Source: Ganoderma boninense
Taxonomy: Eukaryota > Basidiomycota > Agaricomycetes > Polyporales > Polyporaceae
NCBI GenBank assembly: GCA_002900995.3
Contig: CM035305.1
Location: 3,518,467-3,582,466 of the forward strand
Direction: 5' to 3'
DNA: 64,000 bases
In this document: positions 49,329 to 61,016 of the stretch, one piece after another
Numbering within the stretch: position 1 is the first letter of the stretch
How the letters are laid out: each line of letters starts with the position of its first letter
Notes under the pieces: model-generated
Database searches by the model: none
What the model was told of the DNA's origin: nothing
Seen by the model: the letters and a program-made list of their open reading frames with translations, nothing else
Position numbers and translations under genes: made by a program

Positions 49329-51527
49329 ATGCCCGCCCAGGTCGCGTCCGCCAGTGGCGCGTCAGTACGCACCAAACCAACCACGCGGAGCTCCATCCGC
49401 CAATCCTTCGGCCTCTCCTCTGTCGGCAAGGCTCTCGCGGACGTCATGCACAAGGATTCAAAGGAGAACGAGAAAGAGAGGGAGAAGACGAAGAAGAGGG
49501 ACACCGCCGCCCGACGCACAAGCGCGGTCAGCCTTGCGCCCCCTGCCCGCTCATCCACCGACAAGCCGCCTTCTACCAGGAGGACCCTCACCGAAGACTC
49601 TCCAGATGCCAAGACCATCACCCGCCATTCGCGCCGACAGTCCGCCCTCAGAAAGCTTGCAGCCACCAGCGATGAGCAGTCCTCGTCCCCTTCTGACAGC
49701 GCGAGCCCATCCGGCAAGGAGACCAAGAGCAAAGAGTCGATCAGTGCACGTTCGGTACGCAACCGCAACTCCCTCGTCGTTTCAGGCCTGCCAAAGTACA
49801 GGCCACGCTCCATGCTGGGAGACGGCGCGGTGGCAGCTCCGAGGAAGACTCCATCCCCAACGAACCCCCGGCGGCGTCGGCAGAGCAGCTCTGATGACGA
49901 GACAGACGAGGTCAAAACTCCCAAGGACCTCACCCCGCTCGACGTGCCCTCCGGGGACGGCAAGTCCAGCCGGTCGATCTCCCCGGTTCCCCACCCCAAC
50001 GCGCTGAAGGTCAATCTGACCGCTGCTATCAATGTTCGACCATCGACCCCCGAGAAGAAAGACAAGAGCCCACCGAAGCCTCAATCATCCCCATCGTCCG
50101 TACGCACAACCTCCACCAAGGCCTCGAAGCTGAGCAAGACTTCTACTCCTCCTGTCTCGGGTCCAGGATCTGCTCGCGGTGGTCTTCCCCGTCCCCCATC
50201 TGCCTCGTCCTCTGCCTCTGCCGCGTCTCGCCCATCTAACTCTCCATCTACTCCCACTATCTTTGGTAACATCCTCAAAGGCTCGAACTCTCTCCGCTTG
50301 CATAATGTCAGCGGTAGCCCCAGTCCTCTGCGAGGCTCGATTCCTGCTCCCCCAGAGTCACCCCTTGGTCGAATGTCGGCTCGTAAGCAAGGTGGCTCCG
50401 GTCCTATCATCCATACACGCGGCGCGTCGGTACCAGCCAGTGCCACGCCCACCCCAACAATCATCATGCACGACAGCAGCGTGGATAGCATTGACGCGGA
50501 CGACGTTGAATTCATGCTCGGTTCGGTCGCCTCCCCATCAGCGCCCACGCCCGCGATCCCAAGGGCGCGGCCGAGGGGCGGGGACACGAGCAACCCGCAT
50601 ACACCCTCTCGTCCTGGCTTCTTGCCGACTCGTGCCAACCTCTCGTACGCCTCTCCAGCACCCCCGTCCTCTACCGAAAGTTCCCCATTCTTGCGGCCTA
50701 AGGCACGGCACCCGGGCAATGACCGTGGCTCTATCCTTTCTTGGGAACAGCTCGCGCAGCACAGTAAGACGTTAGAGGACGAGGATGTGGAGCGTATGAT
50801 CTCCGAAATTCCTGCACCCTTCCGCTCTGGTGCCGTTTCACCCAGTCTGAGCGTCATCGACATCCCAGACAGCCCAAGCCTGTCCACCCTCCCTTCACCA
50901 ACAGGCTATGGGTCGATCTCCCAGGTCCTCCTCCCAGACGTCACCCCTTCTCCCGCGGTGCACAACACGACCCATCTGTTCGGCGACGTGAAGCACGAGC
51001 AGGGGCAAGCCGACAGCGCGGCGCTCACCCTTCTCCGCCTGCAGCTCGCCGCGGCGGAGAACCGTGCCCAAGAGCGCCTCGCGCAGATGCAGTCGCTCGA
51101 GGAGCAGCTGCACGCGGCCAAACAAGCCCGCATGCGCGACGCGCAGGAGCTCGCGCGCCAGATCTCCGAGCTCGAGGAGCAGGTCCACGGCAACCTCGCC
51201 GTCGAGGGCCAGCGCACGGAGCAGATCGCCGTCCTCGAGGAGATGCTCCGCGACGCGCAGGCCGTGCAGGACAAGTCCGTCAAGGACGCCGCCAGGAAGG
51301 CTGAGGATGCTGCTGCTGCTTCGCGGGCTGCGGCGCTCCAGGTACGCCAGGTGCAGGCGAAGGCGGAGATCGGGTCTGCCGCGAGGGAGACGCGCGCGGC
51401 ATGGTACTGCGTCAGGGAGACCGCAGAGAGCGAGATGGAGCTCGTGCGCGCCAACAGGGAGATGCTGGGGCTGCTTCTGGCTGGCCTCGATAACACGCTT
51501 GCGCAGCTGTCTTCAGCCTGCCGGTGA
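49329..51527 (+). CDS. Hypothetical Ser/Pro-rich protein with C-terminal coiled coil
   Basis: Not recognised. One uninterrupted 732-codon frame, unlike the intron-rich genes around it. The N-terminal 350 residues are low complexity, rich in Ser, Pro, Thr, Lys and Arg, with many possible phosphosites and basic clusters (KENEKEREKTKKRDTAARR). Residues about 420-540 hold more ordered pieces such as GSILSWEQLAQHSKTLEDED and MISEIPAPFRSGAVSPSLSV. Residues about 560-730 are a long heptad-like coiled coil (ALTLLRLQLAAAENRAQERL, ARQISELEEQVHGNLAVEGQ), ending MLGLLLAGLDNTLAQLSSA. The overall plan, a disordered basic N-terminus plus a coiled coil, is common in cytoskeletal and spindle-associated proteins. 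The convergent neighbour is Spc7, but a shared role is only a guess. Confidence 0.75.
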   Translation: MPAQVASASGASVRTKPTTRSSIRQSFGLSSVGKALADVMHKDSKENEKEREKTKKRDTAARRTSAVSLAPPARSSTDKPPSTRRTLTEDSPDAKTITRHSRRQSALRKLAATSDEQSSSPSDSASPSGKETKSKESISARSVRNRNSLVVSGLPKYRPRSMLGDGAVAAPRKTPSPTNPRRRRQSSSDDETDEVKTPKDLTPLDVPSGDGKSSRSISPVPHPNALKVNLTAAINVRPSTPEKKDKSPPKPQSSPSSVRTTSTKASKLSKTSTPPVSGPGSARGGLPRPPSASSSASAASRPSNSPSTPTIFGNILKGSNSLRLHNVSGSPSPLRGSIPAPPESPLGRMSARKQGGSGPIIHTRGASVPASATPTPTIIMHDSSVDSIDADDVEFMLGSVASPSAPTPAIPRARPRGGDTSNPHTPSRPGFLPTRANLSYASPAPPSSTESSPFLRPKARHPGNDRGSILSWEQLAQHSKTLEDEDVERMISEIPAPFRSGAVSPSLSVIDIPDSPSLSTLPSPTGYGSISQVLLPDVTPSPAVHNTTHLFGDVKHEQGQADSAALTLLRLQLAAAENRAQERLAQMQSLEEQLHAAKQARMRDAQELARQISELEEQVHGNLAVEGQRTEQIAVLEEMLRDAQAVQDKSVKDAARKAEDAAAASRAAALQVRQVQAKAEIGSAARETRAAWYCVRETAESEMELVRANREMLGLLLAGLDNTLAQLSSACR

Positions 51528-51846
51528 ACGCGTACGTTCGCGCACGACATATCTTGTTGTGAGTTTACGGTCCCTCTCCCCCAACGCATTTGGACTGACG
51601 AATGGACGGCAGGCCACCACCATTCACTTCGTTTTGTCTCGTCGAGGTTATGTACTTCTTGATATTTGTACCCCATGTCATACCTCCATGACCTTTATGC
51701 TCCCGCCATTACATCTCTCTCTTATCTCTGGACTTCGATATATCATCCCACCGCATTTGGATCCGCTAGCATTAGGAGTCCCGGATGTTCGGTATTGTAC
51801 ATGTACAGTGTACACAGTGCATATATATAATTCATACTTAAGATAA
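51528..51846. other. Intergenic region, convergent terminators
   Basis: About 320 bases between convergent genes. The right part (about 51795-51846) is A/T-rich with gtacatgtacagtgtacac and catatatataattcatac, and probably carries the polyadenylation signals of both genes. Confidence 0.4.
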
Positions 51847-54800
51847 TTACTCATACTGCTCCGTCGCCTCGATACAAGCATCCAAGAGACACCCATGACT
51901 ATCCGCTGGGGTGGCTTGAGATAGACGGTTGAGAACGGCGGACAAAATAGCGTCTCCCCTGGAGGACGAGCAGAGGTTAGATGGAAGATACGAGTGCATA
52001 AACATTGAGAAACGCACTGTATTGATCCATAGGCGACCTCGACGTGAGACTTCAACCCACGAACGGACAGCGGCCAGCGCGAATACGTGTCCTTATCCAA
52101 AAGGAACGAGATACGCGCCTTGCCCTTCGCTTTTGGGAACATCACAGTAGCTGTCGCACTGAGATACTCTTCGCCGTCATCGTCGAAGATACCCTCCACC
52201 GAGAGGGGGTACTTGATCGCGAGGAAGGTGAGCTGGGAACGGAATTGCGCACACGATGACCAGAAGTCGCTTAGTCGTTCGACAACCTATGCGTCCGCCG
52301 TCAGACTCATTCCTAGGCCACACTTCGGGCGGGAGTGCACGCACCTGTTTGAGGCTGAGCTTTTCTTGGGACTCGGTGACGATCTTGTGGGCCGTCTTTA
52401 CGACAAGCTCGGTGAAGTGGGGGAAGGAGTCCTTCTCTTGCATCTTGGTCTGCTCGGTCTTCCGGACCTGAACGTGGGAACACACGGGGGTATATCTGGT
52501 GCATGGTATCGATACGTGGTATTTCGAGGCGTAGATGAACTCGATGAGGTCGGGCGACAGCTTGGTGGCGTGCCACAGGTGCAGGTCTTCTAGTGCCTCG
52601 AGTTCCGCTGCGTGTGTTCGGTTGAGAATTGGGCCTGGTCGGAGGCGGACGAGTGTGGGACTCACCCTTCAGTCTGAACACTTCTACACTCGTGCTCTCC
52701 TTCTGGATGTGGGCAATGTGGCGCGCCTGGGTGATCGCGGTGTTCACCTCCTCCTTCTGCGACTCGATCTCCGCAAGCTTCTCATCGAGGCGCTCGAGCT
52801 TCGCCTTCGCCTCCGAGACGTCCGCCCTGAAGGCTTCAATCTCGTTGCTGTGGCATATACCTCAGCATCTTCAACGTTCTCTTGGTCACCCGTGGTCGCA
52901 CGCACCTCTGCTCCGCTATTGAAGCCTTTAGCTCATTCAGGTAGTCTTGATCCGAGTTTTCGATCTCGTCGATATCGGCTTGCTCTTGTGCGAGAAGACT
53001 TGTGACCTCATCGTACTCTTTGCGGAGCTCGGGCAGAAGATCCTGCGCCTCTTTGATTACACCCGCGAGGTATGTTGCATCCTATAGGTGGAATACATTG
53101 AACAATGGGGTCCAAAAGTATGCGCACTCAAGCTCACCTGTTCGAGGTGGGCGAAGCCTTGCGAGGCACTCTCATGCAACTGCTCGACCCACTGTTGCTT
53201 CCAGTCATACCACTGGGACTTGGCAGCACCGATGTTGTTCGCCTTGATGAGCTTCAGTTGATGCTACATTGTGCATGCCAGTCAGCCCACGTTGTCCTGA
53301 AGAGCGAACGCTAAGCAAAATACACGTACAACCAACATCGCCTGCTCGCTCTCGTCGACCAACGCGAACTCCCGGAAAAGGCTCGGGGTGTCCTTGAGTG
53401 CCTCAGCCTCAGCCTCACGGTAGATCTTCTTGCACTCCTGGATGTACGCCGTCAGATCCCGTGCGACCGCCGTGTACAGGTCGACGCGTGGCATGTCGAC
53501 TGCCATTGCGATCGCGAATTCAGAAAGAGGGATTGGGTCCTCCTCCATTCCACTTGTTGTGAGTTCTTCTGGAGCGGATGACCGTCGACGGGCGCGGGGG
53601 CGCAGCTGACCAGGACCGACTGTCGATCGTCGGGGACGGGGCATGGTGAGTTCGTCCATGAACCGGATGCCTGTCATCTGGAAGAACTGCTCGATTGAAA
53701 TGGCGGGCTGCAGCACGGCCGACGTTAACCTCTCATGCTGCGACAGTGCGGGGAAGCGGTGTTCGCTCACCTCATCCTCATCCTGCGGTTCTTCAGGGAC
53801 GCTCTCCCGCCACGCTTGAGAAACACCCGTACCATTGGGTGTAGGGGGTTCGATGTCCATAGCCATCGAGACATCGACGACGCGCTGCGGCTGGCCGATG
53901 TGGGTAACCGCCGGCCGCGGCGCAAAGACATTTGCTGGCGAAGCAGCACGAAGAGGCCCTGCAGGGGGCTCAGTTACAGGCGACGCGGCGCGGTGCTGCA
54001 TAGCCGGGGAACCCATGATGGGGGACGCAACACGTTGAGGCAAGGCGGGCGACCCCGCCCTCGCCAAAGGAGCGGGCGAACCCCGCGTCGGGCTGGGAGC
54101 AGCGACCGACTGACGAGCCGCCTCCCTCTCGCATTCCTTGCCTTTACCTTTGTCAGCGGCAGAAGCAGGGACAGAAACAGGACTCGCAGCCCGTTGTTGC
54201 TGCATCTCCTGTGCGAGCTCTGAAAGGTCCGGGTAAAGTGCCCCGCCGCTGTCCTGGCGGGGCCCAAGGTCACTCTGCATCCGCGCGAGCGGGAGGCCGA
54301 GACCCGCACTGGACGGCTGTGCACCAACACTTGCGCGCGGCTTGCTCAAGCCTATCCCGCCTGAGACCTTCTCCGGGCTGCCTGCGCGAGTGGTGTTCAG
54401 ATTTGGTGGCAGGGCTCCAGCCCCTAGACTCTTCCGCTGCGCGAAATAGCCAGATGGGCGACGGAGGGTCGTGCTCGCACGCCGATTGGCGTTTGCTCCT
54501 GCGGGTATCTGCAAGCTTTCCGCCAGGGCTGGTGCCTCAAAGACGGCCGTCCGCGAGGCATCGAGACGGCCAACCTTTGCATGCTGGGCGGAACTGGGTA
54601 TATCGGGAGTTTCAAGAGTTGCGGCGGCGCGTTTAGGAGATTTGGGCACGGAAGGTGGAGCAAAAGCAGCGGTGCCTCGGTGAGGTTGCGCTGGTGGCTG
54701 GACGGGTGTTTTGGCGGGAGCGGTATTTTTCGAAGGGGAGCCTGCACGGGGTAAGCTGAACGTGAACGGGCTTGGGAACGGTGGCAGGACCTGGAGATTT

Positions 54801-56381
54801 GGAGGGAGATCGAGGGCGATCTGCAGGTGGCTTGGGTGTTTCAGTGGGAGGTGGGGCAGAGAAAACACTCGAAGATAGACCGCTTGGGGGAGGTGCGCTG
54901 AATACACTGTTTGAAAGTGAGCCACTACGTGTGGGGGCGCTGAAGACACTGTTACGAAGGGGTTCTGGGGCTGGGGCTGAAACGACGGCTAGCGCGGGAG
55001 GTGGGGCAGGATGCGAGGCCGACGATGCTGGAGGCGACCTTGATTGCACGGGGGCAGTACTAGGAGTGATGGGGACTTTAACCACGCCGTCATGGATGTC
55101 AGTCTCATCCATCGAAGACTCCTCTGTTGTACCCATACTAATGCGCTGCGTTACATTTATCGTGTGGTTGTCGAGATCCATCGAGTTATTCCCGAAACTG
55201 TCTTCCGTGCTGAATGTGTCGTCCCGCATTTCCTGTTCGCTGAAACTGTCCTCTTCGGCCACAGGACCTCCTCCAGGAGAAGGTGGAATGCCATATGATG
55301 CACGCGCCTTCTGCAGTCGGGTCATTGCAGAAGTTAGGTCCATGTCCATCTCGCCGTCGTCATCCTCGTCCATCGCCTCTGAGTCATTGTGTCGTGACGG
55401 TTCGTAGTTGCTCGCCCCAGGCGAGGGCTGAATGAGCAGTGCATCATCGTCGGACTCCGGAGGGGGAGGCTCGTAGGGCTCACTCCCAGCATGGGTCATG
55501 GCACGAAGCTGTAGCCACACCGGGTCTGGTTCCTTTGGCTGGCGCATCGACTGCAGCACAGGGATGGTGAATTCCATAGGCTCGCCGGACGAGCCTTCTG
55601 TCATGTACGAGGAACCCGTGTGTGCCGATGAAGTTGTCACATCATCTGCGAAGGATTCACCCTCACCCTGTTCCAGGATCGCAGATGTGTCGCCGACGTC
55701 TTCTTGTATTGTGAGAGGCTGGTTCTCACTTTGATGTTGTGTAAGGGTGACGACGGAGGAACGACGGCGACCTGGTCCGGCGAGCGATGCTCTATTACCA
55801 CCGAGCGATAGAGAACGCTTACGTTCAATGTTGAGCGCGATAGCCTCCGTGACCTCCATATCCGACTCGTCTTCTTCGTCTTCTGAGAACTCCTCATCCT
55901 CCACTGCGGAACCATCCAATGGGTCCCCTCTCTGTGGTAAGAAATCTTGAGGGAGTGGGGCAGTATCATCCAAGTCCATGTCCATTGAACGCTCCCCAAA
56001 CTCGCTATAAACTCCGGAGGACCGTCGACGGATAGAGCTACGGCGCCGTCCAGGGACAGCGTTCTCATCGTTTTCAGCTCGTGTGATAAAAGCAGGGGCA
56101 GGTGGCTCGGAGGGCGAAGAGCTGGTGGGAGAGGATTCCTTAGGACTGGCGCTGTCCGGACTCTGGATATGGAACAGGCGGACATGCGTGTGGGCAGCGA
56201 AACTGACGCGACGATTGGCGAGGCTCTTGCGAGGGCCACCGTGGACTTCTGTCATATCCATCGTTTGGGTCATGTTGGTATCGTCTGCCCCAGCAGAGGT
56301 GGAGGATTCGGTCGCATCCGAACGTCTTGGTAGATTGAGAGAAGCCTTGAGGATACTCTTTCGTGGGGCCTGAAGAGACAT
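51847..56381 (-). CDS. Kinetochore scaffold protein Spc7/KNL1
   Basis: Spc7 (KNL1, yeast Spc105) recruits the spindle checkpoint through MELT repeats and PP1 through an RVSF motif. The start is MSLQAPRKSILKASLNLPRR. The PP1 site is ANRRVSFAAHTHVRLF (residues about 55-70). Repeats near MELT occur at about 41 (MDMT), 175 (MEVT), 269 (MEFT) and 347 (MDLT), with further MDLD/MDET variants. Three copies of SVFSAPP-like units lie near residue 500. The conserved Spc7 domain starts ISIEQFFQMTGIRFMDELTM and includes YTAVARDLTAYIQECKKIYR, followed by a long coiled coil across 53300-52600. The C-terminal part includes YLSATATVMFPKAKGKARIS and LKSHVEVAYGSIQ; an intron leads to a last exon with stop at 51847-51849. 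A frame change at about 54776-54786 is not an intron and is probably an indel error. Confidence 0.88.
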
Positions 56382-57053
56382 ATTAGCATGAAAGCGGCAT
56401 TTCAGCCTTGGCAGGCTGCAGCAGAATTGTTAAGACACCCCCAAGCACGAGAAAACGCCTTGGTCAGGGCAATCGATTCGATTGGGCCCCTGGCCCTTGC
56501 GTTGCGCACATTGTCAAGTCATCCTTGTTCCCAAACCCTGCAACTCTGTATCCACGCCATGCAAAGTTTTGCACTTTGTTCCCTATCAAATACAAATGGG
56601 ACCACTCACTAATAATCTCCGGGCTTTAGCAGCGGGACTGATACGTTCCCCAGGTGCGATACTGTAAGCGCGTCGTCTTTGGCTGGTGCCCTTGACATGG
56701 CCGTGTCCAAGCGTAGCAATCGAGCGTCGTCTAGTCGGAGAGTTCTTCTTCGACATATCCAACGAGATCCAAGAGATTCCAAGAGAAAGGAGGGGCAGAC
56801 GCAGAGGAGAGGGTGGCAGGAGGAGGCAAGACGCGGTGGCGTGTTGACTGCCACCACCGCGCCGTGACGCGTCATGCACGTGACAGACGCGACCCTCGTG
56901 GTTGTGGCCTGCTCCTTCAAGTCTCGCGCAAAACTCAGCCCGACATCGATTCCTTCGCCTTGGCCTCCTCCGCCTTCCCTCCACCATCGATCTCATCCCC
57001 TTGCGCCCCTGCTCTCCGGGGGTTGTGCCATTCTCTTAGCCTCCTCGAGCACC
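56382..57053. promoter_or_regulatory. Bidirectional promoter region, Spc7 / kinesin, with ACGCGT
   Basis: 672 bases separate the start codons of two mitotic genes transcribed away from each other. It contains an MBF-type ACGCGT at 56867-56872, and a CACGTG palindrome at 56877-56882, five bases away. Just upstream, GGTGGC and GCCACC form an inverted repeat (about 56835-56855). Shared G1/S or mitotic control is inferred from motif and context; which gene each site serves is unknown. Confidence 0.5.
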
Positions 57054-60000
57054 ATGGCGAGCAAACCCAAGGCCACCCGCTCCTCCACCCGCACAAAGAC
57101 TGCCCCCCAGATGGCTCAACAGCCTGCACCCGCTCGCACAACGCGCGCAGTGTCCAGAGCGGCAGGAGCTGCTCCATCTGCTGCCCCCGTGAAGAAGACT
57201 ACCGCGCGGAAGCCATTGGTGAACAGAAACACATCCCCGGATCCGAAACCATCCAGCCGTAGTACCACTGTGAAACCCGCAGCCGTATTGAAGCCAGCTT
57301 CCCTAGTCGTGGCAGACGTGCCTCCAGATTCAGATAGAGAACCGATCAAGGTAAGTTCGACTTTTCCTCCAATACCATCTGGATACTTTGTTCGAGATAT
57401 TCCTCGTATGGTGCCCCTTCTCGGCATTCGGTTATCCCCCTCCCCCCTCCCAGATCCGGGAGGACCGCCTTTGCCATCGAGAATTATTCGACATGATGGA
57501 GATTGGAAGTCTTCGCAACGTAAATTATTCCTGGTAGCGTGAATAGAGGATTCACGATGCTTTTGTCAACCCTGACTTTCAGTCCTAGCATGAAGCTGAA
57601 ACCTTTACTAGGCTTTCCTCAGAATTCGCCCTCGTCTAGACGACAGCGATGTGGGCTACGAGCCTTATCTCGAACCGCTCTCAGACACCTCCGTCCGGAT
57701 GACTGACCCATCGTCGTCCACGACCCACTCACGTTTGTCGACCATCAGCCCGTCTTCCCTCTACACCTTCTCTCACGTGTTCCCCCCGGAAACGACCCAA
57801 TCTGATTTCTTCGGTAAAACTACGCTTCCACTAGTCCGCGACGTCCTCGAGGGACAGAGCGGGTTGCTCTTCACATACGGCGTTACGAATTCGGGAAAGA
57901 CGTACACGATCCAGGGCGGAGGCTCTCAAGGGAGTGCAGGTATTTTGCCAAGAACTCTTGACGTGATTTTCAACAGCATAGAGGGGCTGCACGGAGATAG
58001 CAAGGTGACTTACGTCTTACACAATCGATATTTTGCAGCTCTGATGCTCTGTACAGTACCGGCCAGTACGCTTGCAGGGAGTCGAACTCGCCTCTGAATC
58101 CGACGAGCCGATATCGATTCGTCTTCCAGGCAAAGCTGGTGCTCCTGCGCTGGCGGATGTCCTCGAAGATGACGAACCCTCATCGTCCACATCAAGTACA
58201 GACACCGATCCGACAGCCCTTAAGCTCGACCGCAACTATGAATATACCATCTGGCTATCTTACTCTGAGGTCTACAACGAGAAGGTGTACGACCTCTTTG
58301 GTGCACTGGAGTCGGGATCCCCAGGTGCCGCTCGTTCCGGAATACCACGTCCAACGTCAACGTTCCTGAACATGCCGCTACCTTCAAGTAAAGCACCGCC
58401 TTTATTGCTTACCCGAAAAGCCCTCATGGTCAAACCGTGCCCTGCCAGCGACGGAGATGGCGATACTACGAGCGCTGGCAAGTACATCGCCGGCCTTCGA
58501 CAGGTTCGCGTGCGGAGTGCCGCAGAGGCTAAGGAGCTTCTGCGCATCGGCCAGCTCCACCGTCGGGTCTTCGGTACGCTTGCGAATAGCCAAAGCAGCC
58601 GGAGCCACGCACTCGTCACGATCAAGGTCCTACGCGTTCATCGGGGAGAGCGGAATGTACGTCGTCATTTTACGCGCGCGTTGGCAGGTCTCAAGGCTCA
58701 CCGGGTAACAGGACCCGACATGCATCCAAACCGCACGCCTCACACTCGTTGATCTTGCAGGCTCCGAGCGCACGAAGCACACACACACCTCTGGCGAACG
58801 CCTCCGCGAGGCAGGGAACATCAACAAGTCGCTCATGGTGCTCGGCCAGTGCATGGAAACCCTCCGCGCGAACCAGCGCACATTAGCTCGATCTCTGCAG
58901 CAGGGGGTGCGCCCCGGAACGCAGCTAGACACGCGTGATGTCAAACGCGGGCTGGCGCTCGTACCGTTCCGCCACTCGAAGCTCACGGAGATCCTAATGG
59001 ACTACTTCGTGAGCGAAGGGGGCGGGCGCGCGGTGATGATAGTGAACGTGAACCCGTATGATACGGGGTTCGATGAGAACGTGCATGTGATGAAGTTCGC
59101 GGCACTCGCGAGGGAGGTCATGACGAATCCGGCGCAAGCTATATCGAAGGTACCTCCGAGCCCGACGAAGCCAAGGGCGGGAACAAGTGCGCGACCGAAC
59201 GCACCCCAGCGCAGAAAGGTCACAATCTCGCTTGGTGGACCTGGTCGGAAAGCGAGTGAAGCTCATCTCGAAGTGCTCGAAGGTGAGCGAGATCCATCCT
59301 GTAGAGAGCCTGTAACTGATTTTTTGCTCAGAGGATGAAGAACTCGATGATGGAGAGGAGACAAGTGTCGAGGATGATGAGCCCATCAACCCTCTTGTTA
59401 ATGCTTTGTTTGACGAAGTTGAGGAACTTCGAATGCAGGTATGCCAATTTGTTGCTGCTCTCTCCCATAGGCGCTGATATGTACCCTTTGTTGCAGTTGT
59501 ATGATGCTCGTCTCCGCGGCGCACTCATCGAAGCAGAGACACGCGAAGAGGTCATGGTCGAAATGGAAGAGCGAATGCGAAGCATGGAGGACATGTTCAC
59601 CCGTCGTCTCATGCGAGTGGTGCGTCTTTTCCTACATTCTTACTGCATGGGTCTTCATATTTTGTCTCTAGATGGAGCATAATGAAGAGAAGATGGACGC
59701 GAAGCTCGACATGATCCAACGGTCCCGCTTACTCAACAAAGTCGCCGTTCCTCGCTCCGAAGGTGGCTACTCGGATTCAATCGCAGATTCCGTCGATTCG
59801 GACGTGGGACCGCTGAGAATGAGCGATTTAGGAGACGGCGAGTATGATGATATGGTCTCATCCGTCGCGGGAGTATGTGGCCATCTTCGCCTGTTCTCTA
59901 TAGCCTCAGCTAATGCCCCAGCCTTCAGCATGAAGGAGACAACGAGAGCGACGACTCCGAAGACGCCATCTCTGACTCCGATGCACGAGACCGCACACCG

Positions 60001-60732
60001 TCGCCTCTCGCTGGGAAAGGGAAACCCACTCCCAAGCGGCGGTCCACTCTGACCTCCAACCCGGTCCGAGCACCAAGGGCGTCCGAAGTCGACCAGGTCG
60101 AGACAGAGGACGAGATCGAGACTGTGAGCCCTGACGAGGCTGCCGACGACGATTTCATCGATGACGATGACATTGAAGACGCCTCTCAACCGGACTTTGA
60201 AGAAGAGAGCGACGATGAGATACAGGAGTGGACGGAGTCCGAAGCTTCCGAAGCTACCCCCGCCCGCCCTGGACCCAGTACGAAGGGGAAGGCGGCAGCG
60301 AAGGTGGCTTCCAGCAAACCGCTCGCGACTGCCCAGGCGAAGCGTGCTCAAGAGCAAGCGGCACGGGGGCGTAAATCGACGCGCAATTCGAAGGCGGTCA
60401 AGGAGCTTGAGCAAGAGCTCGGTGACCTCTCCCTTGGAGACGATGACCCAGAGGACTCTACTCTCATTATCCCGAACATGAAGGCTCGCGCAGCGGTGAT
60501 CTCGGCGGCGGGTCCTGGCGCAGTGTACGTACCGCAGAAAGGGGAGGTCGACGGTGCCAGGAAGAAGAAACGGTGAGTGTGGATGCTATCTGAGATTCTA
60601 ATGACGAGATCCTGATTTGACATTTGCAGGGTGCTGAAGAAAACTGCGACTGAGGACGAGATCGTGACCCTGGTTATCGGGAGCTCACAGGAGTCCGGGA
60701 GGCAATTGCGACGTAGTGTCCGTAACCGCTGA
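57054..60732 (+). CDS. Kinesin motor protein, kinesin-6-like
   Basis: Microtubule motor with an N-terminal motor domain. The start MASKPKATRSSTRTKTA begins a basic Ala/Thr/Pro-rich leader of about 100 residues. The motor domain shows YTFSHVFPPETTQSDFFGKT, P-loop TYGVTNSGKTYT, WLSYSEVYNEKVYDLFG, switch I ANSQSSRSHALVTIKV, switch II LVDLAGSERTKHT and GNINKSLMVLGQCMETLRAN, then FRHSKLTEILMDYFV. The inserts inside the motor (about 58090-58200 and 58320-58480) and the following segment LYDARLRGALIEAETREEVM with MEERMRSMEDMFTRRLM fit the kinesin-6 (KIF20/Klp9) group better than others. The C-terminus has a strongly acidic stretch (DDDFIDDDDIEDASQPDFEE), then Lys-rich segments, and ends RQLRRSVRNR. 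Introns keep phase throughout. Class assignment is less sure than the kinesin call. Confidence 0.85.
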
Positions 60733-61016
60733 ACATTCGTGATTCAGTTTCTCTACACGCACCGCAGGCAGCGTTCCGCTTCATGTACTTTTCCCACATA
60801 CTACCCGTCCTGGAGATCCGGGTGTTGTACCATAGTCAACAACCTAGATCGCTGCAATGATTCATACTTGTACTAACACAAGCATTGAACATGCGAAACA
60901 TGACTGCAATCGTGGACTGTAGCTAAGATTAAACAAAGAACTATCAAAGGAACCCAAGAGTATACATGATAAGTGGCTGTATGCGCCTGTACTCGTGGTC
61001 GTTGCCCAGTCGCCCT

